Source: Caulobacter radicis (lineage in GTDB: Bacteria > Pseudomonadota > Alphaproteobacteria > Caulobacterales > Caulobacteraceae). Taken from it: 64,000 nucleotides of DNA. Under the pieces are notes generated by a model. The model did no database searches, was not told where the DNA came from, and worked only from the letters and a program-made list of their open reading frames with translations. This document shows positions 26,215 to 34,316 of the stretch, in pieces. Positions within the stretch are counted from its first letter, which is position 1; the number at the start of each line of letters is the position of its first letter. The stretch lies in assembly GCF_003094615.1 (NCBI RefSeq), contig NZ_QDKO01000009.1, positions 124,001-188,000 of the forward strand, given 5' to 3'. A program made the position numbers and the translations under genes.

Positions 26215-28212
26215 TCAGCTCCCCCAAACCTGATTGAGAACCTGCGCCACTAGAGCGGCCTTATCCTGCGGAAGGAACCGGCCATAGTGCTCGGCGATGG
26301 TGTCAGGCGTGTCCTGGATGGCGTAGCTGGCCTGCTCGTAGGAGCCCGTCTGCTTGAGGACGTGGGTCGCCAGGACGTCGCGCACGTTGTGCGGGCCGTG
26401 CGGTAGCAGCCCCTCTATGGCGCCCTTGCCGGTGTAGGGGTTGTAGATCCCGTAGCGCTGAATGATCGAGCGCCAGGCCTCATAGAACTTGTGCTGCTCG
26501 TAGGCCCCGCTGTTGCTCTTGTTCTTCACCGTCTTGACGAAGAAGGTGCGCGGATCGGGCTGGGCCTTCAGCAAGGCCTTCCGGTCCAGGCGTAGCCAGA
26601 CGTCGATCTCGTCATAGAGGCCCGACAGGTCCGGCAGGATCAGCCGCAGCGGGCTCTTCCTGAAGAAGGTCGATCCGGCGTTCTTGAAGGCTACTGCGGG
26701 CACGAAGACCTCCCATCCGTCGTCCCGGTCGCTCCATCGCAGCTCGCCCCTCTTGAGGGCTTCTAGCTGGCGCTCAGGCGTCGGGCTGCGCCCACGCGGG
26801 ACGACGAGGAGCTGGCGGAGATTCTTTTGCCGGAGCCCCAGATGCAGGCCCATGCGAATCATCAGATAGCCCCGCGTCGCCTCGGCGGCGGCTACGGGAA
26901 ACCGACGCCGATCTGGCCGGCGCCGGCGAACCTCCTCGGCGATCTTGCGATACTCACCTAGTGGGCTGTCGGCCTCCAGAATGGTCAGGATCGGCTCGAA
27001 CGGATCGCGATGCACCCGCGCCACCCGATCGACCTCCTTGGCCCTGACGATGGCGTGGCGGTGGATGGTTTCGCAGACGCCTTCCCAATCCTCGGTAGCC
27101 GCCACGATGTCGGCTGGGGTGATGAGGCCGGCGATGGGGCGCAGGTAGCCGGCAAGGTGCGGCGACTGGCGAAGCCAGCCGGTGCCCTCGCGGGTGAGGC
27201 CGGCGACGACGGTGAGCATCTCGCTTTCCCACCGGGTGAAGAACCCGCGCTTGATCTCTCGCCAGCGCAGATACCAATCCCACACGGCCGGGAAGAGCAG
27301 GACCGCGAAGGTCATGCAGCGGATAGGCGCGCCATACCCGCGAACCTCGCCCTCGGGGCAGGCCGCCAGCGCCCCAAACAGGAGCCCCAAGTGCTCCATC
27401 TTTTGGTTGGCCGTCTCGTCGTTCCATACGCCGTTACGGCCCCGGCCGCCGGTCGTCAGGGTCGCGGTCTTGAAGAGCCGCAGGTCGCGGGCTTCGGTAT
27501 CGAGGATAATCGGCGCCCGCTCGGTCTGTACCGGTCTGCCGGCCTCGGGCTCGCCGCTGTCGGACAAGCGCTCCTCAAGTGGTCGGGGCTTGGGGAACGG
27601 CAGCGGCGAGGCGCCCTCCGAGAACCGGAACGAGAAGCGATGGAGGACCGCATTGGCGTGATAGCGCCGATAGTCGGTGGCGCCGGAGATAATCACCGTG
27701 CGCACCCAGGCCAGGATCTCCGCTCGCTTGGCCCTCGGGAGCAGGTCGAAGTCATCTGGCAGGTGCCAGGCCAGGCGCCGGCGCTCGACCACGGAGAGTT
27801 TTTCCAGCCCGCCGCCGGTGATCATCCGGCCGGGGTGAGCGAGCTTGGAGGAGAAGTAACCATCGGGCAGGCGATAGCGCCGCTCAATCGCCTTGAGGAC
27901 GCGAAGGCCCGTGGCGCTGCGCGGCTCCTTCTCGCCGCGCTTCCATGTGTAGAGGGTCTGGGTGTCGATCTTGAAGCCCTGGGCGGTGATCGCCTTCTGC
28001 AGTCGGTAGACGTTCTCCCCGTGTCGCTCGACATGGAGCTGGAAGGCATCAGCGAAGTCGTCGGGGTCTTCCCACTCGGTCCATAGGGGCTCGGGGTACA
28101 TGACCACGGGCCGTCGCTTGTAGGGTCTCCTGGTCTTGCTTGGAGAGGCTTCGGTCTCGGTCGCTTGGGTTGCAGCTGCGCCCGTGGGCGCGGTCTTGAG
28201 TTTAGGTGGCAT
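26215..28212 (-). CDS. Tyrosine recombinase-like protein with N-terminal HTH-like region, left copy
   Basis: 665 residues, about twice the usual integrase length. Residues about 50-125 ('YRLQKAITAQGFKIDTQTLYTW', 'RSATGLRVLKAIERRY' split) look like an XRE-type helix-turn-helix. The C-terminal third carries the tyrosine recombinase set: Arg461 in 'LGLRQKN', Lys510 in 'FKNAG', His608-x-x-Arg611 in 'HNVRD', His642 and Tyr643 in 'IAEHYGRF'. I infer a DNA-cutting and rejoining enzyme that mobilises the module. The middle region is unassigned. The right copy (52134-54131) differs by roughly 28 substitutions by eye, mainly near the N-terminus. Confidence 0.8.
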   Translation of the reverse strand: MPPKLKTAPTGAAATQATETEASPSKTRRPYKRRPVVMYPEPLWTEWEDPDDFADAFQLHVERHGENVYRLQKAITAQGFKIDTQTLYTWKRGEKEPRSATGLRVLKAIERRYRLPDGYFSSKLAHPGRMITGGGLEKLSVVERRRLAWHLPDDFDLLPRAKRAEILAWVRTVIISGATDYRRYHANAVLHRFSFRFSEGASPLPFPKPRPLEERLSDSGEPEAGRPVQTERAPIILDTEARDLRLFKTATLTTGGRGRNGVWNDETANQKMEHLGLLFGALAACPEGEVRGYGAPIRCMTFAVLLFPAVWDWYLRWREIKRGFFTRWESEMLTVVAGLTREGTGWLRQSPHLAGYLRPIAGLITPADIVAATEDWEGVCETIHRHAIVRAKEVDRVARVHRDPFEPILTILEADSPLGEYRKIAEEVRRRRPDRRRFPVAAAEATRGYLMIRMGLHLGLRQKNLRQLLVVPRGRSPTPERQLEALKRGELRWSDRDDGWEVFVPAVAFKNAGSTFFRKSPLRLILPDLSGLYDEIDVWLRLDRKALLKAQPDPRTFFVKTVKNKSNSGAYEQHKFYEAWRSIIQRYGIYNPYTGKGAIEGLLPHGPHNVRDVLATHVLKQTGSYEQASYAIQDTPDTIAEHYGRFLPQDKAALVAQVLNQVWGS

Positions 28213-28529
28213 AGGTTCGCACTGACGCGCGGAGCCATTTGTCCGCTGGCGTAAGACCCCTGGACGGGGCCTGCACCCTACCGGTCTAGAAAATTGAACC
28301 CGGGCGTGTGCCGCCGGCCACAGGCAGGGGCCTGACCTAAAACCTCAAGCGTGCTTACATTGCGGCTTAAGCCGCATGCCGAGACTAGGTCGGGCGACGG
28401 GCGGCCGGTCAAGGGTGGCCGAAGGCCATCGCCGAAGGCGACGGCGCTAGCCGCCCTTGAGGGGCTGCCCGACGGCTGGCCCCACCCCGGCGAAGCCGGG
28501 AAAGAACAAAGAAAATCAGCCGATTAGCT

Positions 28530-28560
28530 CGAACCTGGCGCCAAACCGGCGCCAGGTTCG
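28530..28560. repeat. Perfect 13-bp inverted repeat
   Basis: CGAACCTGGCGCC and GGCGCCAGGTTCG flank a five-base centre (AAACC). The right module has related but rearranged GGCGCC repeats (about 51774-51810). It is a candidate recombinase binding or strong RNA hairpin site. Confidence 0.7.
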
Positions 28561-28612
28561 AGGGCGTGGCGCCAAGCGGCCGCGCCGAAAAACGATGTGC
28601 AGACAATTACTT

Positions 28613-28642
28613 ACGGCAGCCAACCCATGGGGTTGGCGCCGT
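28613..28642. repeat. Imperfect hairpin conserved in both modules (left)
   Basis: ACGGCAGCCAACCC pairs with GGGTTGGCGCCGT with one mismatch around a tiny loop. The same element, with compensating differences, is at 51705-51734. Confidence 0.6.
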
Positions 28643-28803
28643 AGCTTTATCTTGCCTTACGCCGAACCTCCCCCCGCCTGAACTTCTGCGCTCTATCTGT
28701 TCCCCAGCACTCCTAGCCACCACAGAAAGCACGGCTCCGCCGGGACGGACTGGCTAAGTCCTAGTGCTTAGGGAGGGACTGGCGGCGTCGCGGCAAACGT
28801 GGA

Positions 28804-28845
28804 TGCGGAGATTAGGCCGAATTATCTCCGCATAAAGTGCGGAGA
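28804..28845 (+). promoter_or_regulatory. fic operator: three TGCGGAGA boxes (left)
   Basis: TGCGGAGA occurs at 28804-28811 (forward), 28825-28832 (reverse) and 28838-28845 (forward); the last two form a perfect eight-base palindrome. The arrangement is conserved before the right fic (51502-51543). The winged-helix end of Fic is a plausible binder, giving autoregulation. Confidence 0.7.
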
Positions 28846-28900
28846 ATGGGCTTGCCATGGCGGGAGCCTACGCCCAAACTTCGGCCGAAAGGCACGGGCT

Positions 28901-30019
28901 ATGGCGCACTATATATACGACCGGGACGGCTGGCCGAACCTTGAATGGGACAAGGCGGCGCTTGCGGACCAGCTCGCTCATGTCCGCCATCGGCAAGGCC
29001 GTCTGCTCGGCCGGATGGATGCCTTGGGGTTCTCGCTGCGCGAGGAAGCCGCGCTAAGAACCCTTACCGAAGACGTCCTGAAATCGAGCGAGATCGAGGG
29101 CGAAATCCTCGACAAGGAGCAGGTTCGATCGTCCATCGCTCGACGCCTGGGAATCGATGTTGGGGCGCTCAAACCTGCCGATCGCCACGTCGATGGTGTC
29201 GTTGAAATGATGCTCGACGCCACCCAGCGGTTCGATCAACCGCTATCCGAAGAGCGTCTTCTAGGCTGGCACGCGTCGCTCTTCCCGACCGGATATAGCG
29301 GCCTTAGCAAGATCGTCGTCGGCGCCTGGCGCGATGAAAATGCCGGCCCGATGCAGGTGATTTCCGGGCCGATCGGGCGCGAGAAAGTCCACTACGAGGC
29401 GCCAGCGGCCGGTCGTTTGGCCGACGAAATGCGGGCCTTTCTGGGGTGGTTCAATGGCGATGCTGGAGACGATCCGGTCGTCAAAGCTGCGCTCGCTCAC
29501 CTTTGGTTTGTCACCGTTCATCCGTTCGAGGACGGCAACGGACGCATCGCCAGAGCCATCGCCGACATGGCGCTCGCGCGCTCGGACGGTAGTCCTCAGC
29601 GCTTCTACAGCATGTCCTCGCAGATCCGATTGGAGCGGAAGGATTACTACGACACGTTGGAGGCGACGCAGAAGGGGGGCGTCGATGTCACGGGGTGGAT
29701 CGCGTGGTTCCTAGGCTGTCTCGACCGGGCTTTTGATGGTGCCGAGGCCACGTTAGCGACGGTGCTTGCCGCCGCGCGCTTCTGGGAAACCCATGCGGGT
29801 GAGGCCTTTAATGAGCGTCAGCGGGCGATGCTTCAGCGGCTGCTTGCGGGTTTTGAGGGCAAGCTGACATCGTCGAAATGGGCGACGATCACGAAGTGCT
29901 CCCAGGATACTGCCGGGCGCGATATCGACGACCTAATCACGCGCGGTGTGTTGGTCAGGGATATCGGTGGGGGGCGGAGTACAAGTTACGCCCTCGCACA
30001 TTCCAAGGCGGATATTTGA
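28901..30019 (+). CDS. Fic-family AMPylase with winged-helix C-terminus, left copy
   Basis: 372 residues from the ATG at 28901; the start equals that of the right copy. An N-terminal DUF4172-like region (1-80) precedes the Fic core with 'HPFEDGNGRIAR' (His207 to Arg215), the complete motif for transfer of AMP to hydroxyl side chains. 'SSEIEGE' (62-68) fits the S/T-xxx-E-G inhibitory motif of class II Fic proteins, so the toxin restrains itself and needs no separate antitoxin. The C-terminal 70 residues ('KWATITKCSQDTAGRDI') form a winged helix-turn-helix, probably for autoregulation. The target is unknown. It points into the defence cargo. Confidence 0.92.
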   Translation: MAHYIYDRDGWPNLEWDKAALADQLAHVRHRQGRLLGRMDALGFSLREEAALRTLTEDVLKSSEIEGEILDKEQVRSSIARRLGIDVGALKPADRHVDGVVEMMLDATQRFDQPLSEERLLGWHASLFPTGYSGLSKIVVGAWRDENAGPMQVISGPIGREKVHYEAPAAGRLADEMRAFLGWFNGDAGDDPVVKAALAHLWFVTVHPFEDGNGRIARAIADMALARSDGSPQRFYSMSSQIRLERKDYYDTLEATQKGGVDVTGWIAWFLGCLDRAFDGAEATLATVLAAARFWETHAGEAFNERQRAMLQRLLAGFEGKLTSSKWATITKCSQDTAGRDIDDLITRGVLVRDIGGGRSTSYALAHSKADI

Positions 30020-30397
30020 CCCTATCCGGACTCTGCAGTCAGCACATCGAGAACTGTTACCGACGTCCGGAAGCTCGGATCCCAGCACACTTTACCTTAG
30101 CCGCTAGGCAGCGGTGGCCGATTTCAAAAAAGCGGCGCGCCGACGTCGCGCGTTCTGAGTCGCTCAGGGCGCACATGTCGTGCCTGGGGTCGCTTGCAGC
30201 TGGCGGAGTGCTTAGCACGGGTTATCCACGCAGTTGCATGGATGTCGCGGGCAAATAGCTAGGCAGCCGTTGACACCTAAACCCGACTGCCGACAGGAAG
30301 CTATCCGGCTTCCGGGTTCGGTGGACCTGGTGATCTCAGCGGGTTGTTATTGAGGACTGAGTCGGATGAGAGGCCAGTCCGAAGAGGGTGAAGAGAG
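30020..30397. other. Intergenic region before the hsd operon
   Basis: No gene seen. A short hairpin, GGAAGC/GCTTCC, is present near 30296-30313. The promoter of the type I restriction operon should be here. This is also the inner boundary of the left module. Confidence 0.45.
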
Positions 30398-31945
30398 ATG
30401 ACGGGCCAGGAGCAACGCGCCGCGCTTCAACGAAAAATCTGGGATATCGCGAATGATGTGCGCGGCTCGGTCGATGGATGGGACTTCAAGCAGTATGTCC
30501 TGGGTACGCTCTTCTACCGCTTCATCAGCGAGAATTTCGCCGCCTATATCGAGGCGGATGACGACAGCATCAACTATGCTGATCTGGCGGACGATATCGT
30601 CACTGATGACATCAAGGATGATGCCATCAAGACCAAAGGCTATTTCATCTACCCCAGCCAGCTGTTCGTCAATGTGGCGAAAGGCGCCAACACGAATGAC
30701 AGCCTGAACACTGATCTGGCTCAGGTTTTCGCGGCGATCGAGTCGTCAGCGAATGGCTACCCGTCCGAGCAGGACATCAGAGGACTCTTTACCGACTTCG
30801 ATACGACCAGCATGCGGCTTGGCAACACGGTCACGGAGAAGAATAGCCGTCTCGCCAAAGTGCTGAAACGCGTTGCTGAGCTGGATTTCGGAGGCTTCGA
30901 CAACAGCCAGATTGATCTCTTCGGCGATGCCTACGAATTCCTAATTTCAAACTACGCTGCTAATGCGGGCAAATCCGGAGGTGAGTTCTTCACTCCGCAA
31001 CACGTCTCCAAACTCATCGCGCAGCTCGCCATGCATGGGCAGGAGAAGGTCAACAAGATTTACGACCCCGCCTGCGGCTCCGGCTCGCTCCTACTGCAAG
31101 CCAAGAAGCATTTCGACGCGCATATCATCGAAGAGGGTTTCTTCGGGCAAGAGATCAATCACACGACCTACAACCTCGCCCGCATGAACATGTTTCTGCA
31201 TAACATCAATTACGACAAGTTCAACATCCAGCGCGGAGACACGCTCACCCAGCCCCACTTCCAGGATGACAAGCCGTTTGACGCTATCGTGTCCAACCCG
31301 CCCTATTCGGTTAAGTGGATTGGCTCGGATGATCCCACGCTAATCAATGACGAGCGGTTCGCGCCAGCGGGTGTGTTGGCACCGAAATCAAAGGCAGACT
31401 TTGCCTTCGTCCTCCATGCACTCAGCTATCTGTCAGCGAAGGGCCGCGCGGCGATTGTATGCTTTCCGGGGATCTTCTATCGCGGCGGGGCGGAACAGAA
31501 AATCCGCCGATATCTGATCGATAACAACTATGTTGAAACCGTGATCGCGCTTGCGCCGAACCTGTTCTTTGGCACCACCATTTCGGTGACGATCCTTGTG
31601 CTGGCCAAGAACAAGACGGGCACTGATGTGCAGTTCATTGACGCGTCGGGCGAGGCGTTTTTCCGCAAAAGCACCAACACCAACCTGATGGAAGATCGCC
31701 ATACTGACGAAGTTATTCGCCTTTTTGCCACTAAGGAAAATGTGGCCCATGTGGCGGAATGCGTGGATCAGCAACGCATCATCGACAATGATTATAACCT
31801 GTCGGTCAGCGCTTATGTGCAGCCCAAGGATACCCGTGAGGTGACGGATATCGCCGTGCTGAATGCTGATTTGAAGACAACCGTTGCGCGGATCAACCAG
31901 TTGCGCGCCGACATCGACGAGATCGTCGCTGAGATCGAGGCGTGA
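30398..31945 (+). CDS. hsdM: Type I restriction-modification methyltransferase HsdM
   Basis: 515 residues. The N-terminal helical HsdM domain ('[22 protein letters not shown]' region) leads to the N6-adenine methyltransferase core, with SAM motif I '[11 protein letters not shown]' (223-233) and catalytic motif IV 'NPPYS' (300-304). It forms the M2S methylase with HsdS and protects host DNA. A purine-rich GAAGAGAG precedes the ATG. The stop overlaps the start of hsdS by four bases (31942-31945). Residue pattern and gene order match the type IC family (EcoR124I, EcoprrI). Base composition is lower in GC than the chromosome, consistent with transfer. Confidence 0.97.
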   Translation: MTGQEQRAALQRKIWDIANDVRGSVDGWDFKQYVLGTLFYRFISENFAAYIEADDDSINYADLADDIVTDDIKDDAIKTKGYFIYPSQLFVNVAKGANTNDSLNTDLAQVFAAIESSANGYPSEQDIRGLFTDFDTTSMRLGNTVTEKNSRLAKVLKRVAELDFGGFDNSQIDLFGDAYEFLISNYAANAGKSGGEFFTPQHVSKLIAQLAMHGQEKVNKIYDPACGSGSLLLQAKKHFDAHIIEEGFFGQEINHTTYNLARMNMFLHNINYDKFNIQRGDTLTQPHFQDDKPFDAIVSNPPYSVKWIGSDDPTLINDERFAPAGVLAPKSKADFAFVLHALSYLSAKGRAAIVCFPGIFYRGGAEQKIRRYLIDNNYVETVIALAPNLFFGTTISVTILVLAKNKTGTDVQFIDASGEAFFRKSTNTNLMEDRHTDEVIRLFATKENVAHVAECVDQQRIIDNDYNLSVSAYVQPKDTREVTDIAVLNADLKTTVARINQLRADIDEIVAEIEA

Positions 31946-33159
31946 GCGATATGGGGTATTTGAAGCGGCTTTTGGATGGGGCGGCGGTGGAATGGATGCC
32001 GTTGGGGCAAGTTGTCAAGGTTCTGCGAGGGAAACGGCTAACCAAAAGCGAACTGACCGAGGATGGCGCTTACCCCGTTTTCCACGGTGGGCTTGATCCC
32101 CTGGGCTACTACGGCGAAGCTAATCGCCCCGCCAACTCAGTGATGGTGATCAACGTCGGAGCTTCTGCGGGAACGGTGGGATTCAGTTCCGTTGATTTTT
32201 GGTCTTCTGATGGTTGCTTCACCTTGGCGCACGCTGAAGCGGTCAATAGCAAGTTCTTATATCATTTTTTGATCGGCCGCGAACATTACATCAAGGGTCA
32301 AGTAAGGGTTGCCGGAATTCCAACTCTCGACGCTTTCGTGGTTGAGAATATCCTGACCCCCATCCCATGCCCCGATGATCCGGAGAGGTCGCTGGCGATA
32401 CAGGGCGAGATTGTGCGGATACTCGACAGCTTCACGGAGCTAACCGCTGAGCTAACCGCCGAACTAACCGCCGAACTAACCGCCCGCAAAAAACAGTACG
32501 ATCACTACCGTAATCGACTTCTAAGTTTTGAAGATGAGGAAGTGGAGTGGAAGACATTGGGAGATGTGACCCTGAAATCCTACTCCGGTGCGACACCAAA
32601 AGCGGGAAGCGCCAAATACTATGAAGGGGGCACCATCCCTTGGCTGCGGACCCAGGAGGTTGTTTTCTCAGACATTTACGAAGTGTCCGAAAAGATCACG
32701 CCACTTGCGCTTAAAGAAACGGCAGCAAAATGGGTGCCCGCCAACTGCGTGATTGTAGCTATCTCGGGGGCAACTGCTGGTCGGTCGGGAATTAACAAAA
32801 TACCGACCACAACCAACCAGCACTGCTGCTGCTTGGAAATCGACCCAAAGCAAGCGCTTTATCGCTACGTCTTCCATTGGGTCAGCATGAACTACGACAA
32901 AATCAAAGGAATGGGACAGGGCGCGCGGGGTGATCTAAACTCTGCAATCATCAAAGACTTTGAAATTCCCATTCCGTTTCCCCATGACCCCGAAAAATCC
33001 TTAGCAGAGCAAGCCCGCATCGTTGGCATCCTCGATAAATTCAACACGCTGACCACCTCCCTCAGCGAAGGCCTGCCGCGCGAAATCGCGCTGCGGCAGC
33101 GGCAATATGAACACTACCGCAACCTGCTCCTGGGCTTTCACGCGGGGGCTGCGGCATGA
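31942..33159 (+). CDS. hsdS: Type I restriction specificity subunit HsdS
   Basis: 405 residues with two target-recognition domains (about 15-150 and 205-340), separated and followed by conserved helical spacers. The central spacer holds four exact or near-exact 12-base units encoding Glu-Leu-Thr-Ala (32437-32484), followed by '[13 protein letters not shown]'; the second spacer ends similarly ('[13 protein letters not shown]'). In EcoR124 the number of TAEL repeats sets the length of the nonspecific gap in the target. Each recognition domain reads one half-site; the half-sites cannot be predicted here. The stop overlaps the prrC start by ATGA. Confidence 0.95.
   Translation: MSDMGYLKRLLDGAAVEWMPLGQVVKVLRGKRLTKSELTEDGAYPVFHGGLDPLGYYGEANRPANSVMVINVGASAGTVGFSSVDFWSSDGCFTLAHAEAVNSKFLYHFLIGREHYIKGQVRVAGIPTLDAFVVENILTPIPCPDDPERSLAIQGEIVRILDSFTELTAELTAELTAELTARKKQYDHYRNRLLSFEDEEVEWKTLGDVTLKSYSGATPKAGSAKYYEGGTIPWLRTQEVVFSDIYEVSEKITPLALKETAAKWVPANCVIVAISGATAGRSGINKIPTTTNQHCCCLEIDPKQALYRYVFHWVSMNYDKIKGMGQGARGDLNSAIIKDFEIPIPFPHDPEKSLAEQARIVGILDKFNTLTTSLSEGLPREIALRQRQYEHYRNLLLGFHAGAAA
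32437..32484 (+). repeat. Four 12-bp tandem repeats in hsdS spacer
   Basis: GAGCTAACCGCT, GAGCTAACCGCC, GAACTAACCGCC and GAACTAACCGCC run head to tail and encode ELTA four times. Slippage or unequal crossing-over here would change target specificity. Confidence 0.95.
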
Positions 33160-34316
33160 GCAAAACACTTGAGGAAATCGCTAATCATCTGCACGAAGCA
33201 AACAAAAAGGTGCAACTGATCTATGCCTTCAACGGCACAGGCAAAACCCGCCTGTCCCTCGCCATGAAAGACCTCATTGATCCGAAGGCGGAAGAGCGCT
33301 TAGACCAACGCCGCCCGAAAGTCCTTTATTATAACGCGTTTACCGAAGACCTTTTCTATTGGGACAATGACCTGGACGGCGACACGGAGCGCAAGCTTCG
33401 CATTCATCCGAACGCCTTCACCAAATCCGCATTTGAAGATCTTGGTCTCGATATCAGGGTTATCACCGCGTTCCAGCGCTACACCCAACCGAACCTGACT
33501 CCGCGCTTCAACGAAGAGTACAAAATCAAAGACAAGTACGATAATGAGGTCACGGTCCCGGCGTTTTCCGAAGTGACCTTCTCGCTCGAACGCGGCACAG
33601 ATACAAGCACCGGCAACCTCAAAATCTCCAAGGGCGAAGAGAGCAACTTCATCTGGAGCGTTTTCTATTGCCTGCTGGATCAGGTCATCAGCACCCGCAA
33701 CACCGCCGAACTCGATGAGCGCGAAACGGATCAGTTCAATGACCTCGACTATATCTTTATCGATGACCCGGTCAGCTCACTGGATGAGAACCACCTGATT
33801 CAGCTTGCCGTCGATGTGGCAGGCCTGATCACAAGCAGCGAAAGCACGAACGGCCTGAAGTTCATCGTTACAACGCACAACCCGCTTTTCTTCAATGTGC
33901 TATTCAATGAATTGCAACAGAAAACCTGTTACATGCTGAAGCGGCTAGAGGATGGAACCTTTGAGCTGAATGCGAAGAACGGCGATTCCAACCAGAGCTT
34001 TTCGTACCACCTTTACCTCAAGCATACGCTGGAGCAGGCGATTGCGGCGGACAAGATCGAACGGTATCACTTCACACTGCTGCGCAACCTGTATGAGAAA
34101 ACATCGAATTTTCTGGGCTATCCACGGTGGTCTGAGCTTCTGCCCGGCGACAAGAAACTCTATCTGAACCGAATAATCCAATTCACGAGCCATAGCACAC
34201 TTTCCAACGAGGCCGTTGCCGAGCCCTCCCCGCAGGAGAAGCAGACGGTGAAGCTTCTGTTGGAGCATTTGCGCAACAATTACAGCTATTGGCAGGAGCG
34301 CACACCGAATGCCTGA
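33156..34316 (+). CDS. prrC: Anticodon nuclease PrrC
   Basis: 386 residues, against 396 for E. coli PrrC, and closely similar throughout. The ABC-type NTPase domain has Walker A '[11 protein letters not shown]', the PrrC-typical '[16 protein letters not shown]', signature '[15 protein letters not shown]'-like (here 'ISKGEESNF') and Walker B '[12 protein letters not shown]'. The C-terminal ribonuclease site is intact: Arg310, Glu314 ('LLRNLYEK') and His346 ('FTSHS') align with Arg320/Glu324/His356 of E. coli PrrC at a constant offset of 10. PrrC is held silent by the type IC enzyme and cleaves tRNA-Lys in the anticodon loop when a phage inhibits restriction. It sits between hsdS and hsdR, as in EcoprrI. 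Confidence 0.95.
   Translation: MSKTLEEIANHLHEANKKVQLIYAFNGTGKTRLSLAMKDLIDPKAEERLDQRRPKVLYYNAFTEDLFYWDNDLDGDTERKLRIHPNAFTKSAFEDLGLDIRVITAFQRYTQPNLTPRFNEEYKIKDKYDNEVTVPAFSEVTFSLERGTDTSTGNLKISKGEESNFIWSVFYCLLDQVISTRNTAELDERETDQFNDLDYIFIDDPVSSLDENHLIQLAVDVAGLITSSESTNGLKFIVTTHNPLFFNVLFNELQQKTCYMLKRLEDGTFELNAKNGDSNQSFSYHLYLKHTLEQAIAADKIERYHFTLLRNLYEKTSNFLGYPRWSELLPGDKKLYLNRIIQFTSHSTLSNEAVAEPSPQEKQTVKLLLEHLRNNYSYWQERTPNA

Larger units (their letters stand above)
28213..28900. other. Long intergenic region between recombinase and fic, left
   Basis: 690 bases without a convincing gene but with structure shared with the right module (51447-52133): a perfect 13-base inverted repeat (28530-28560), a long imperfect hairpin (28613-28642), several GGCGCC palindromes and, next to fic, three TGCGGAGA boxes. 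It probably holds the recombinase promoter, the fic operator and possibly the recombination site of the module. Confidence 0.6.
24567..30019. repeat. Left copy of inverted 5.4-kb recombinase-Fic module
   Basis: Five genes (Tat-like hypothetical, XRE regulator, exported small protein, recombinase, Fic) recur in the same internal order and in inverted orientation at 50328-55752. The ends of similarity are just outside the hypothetical gene and at the Fic stop codon. Proteins range from identical (the exported protein) to roughly 96% (the recombinase), while intergenic regions differ more, so the copies are not a recent perfect duplication. Confidence 0.9.

Noticed and set aside
28901..30019. 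Two-gene Fic toxin-antitoxin unit
   Set aside because: No FicA/antitoxin gene precedes it; the inhibitory S-xxx-EG motif lies within the same protein.
31942..33159. Phase-variable shufflon of hsdS
   Set aside because: Only one hsdS gene is present and there are no inverted partial copies or an adjacent invertase; only the ELTA repeat number could vary.
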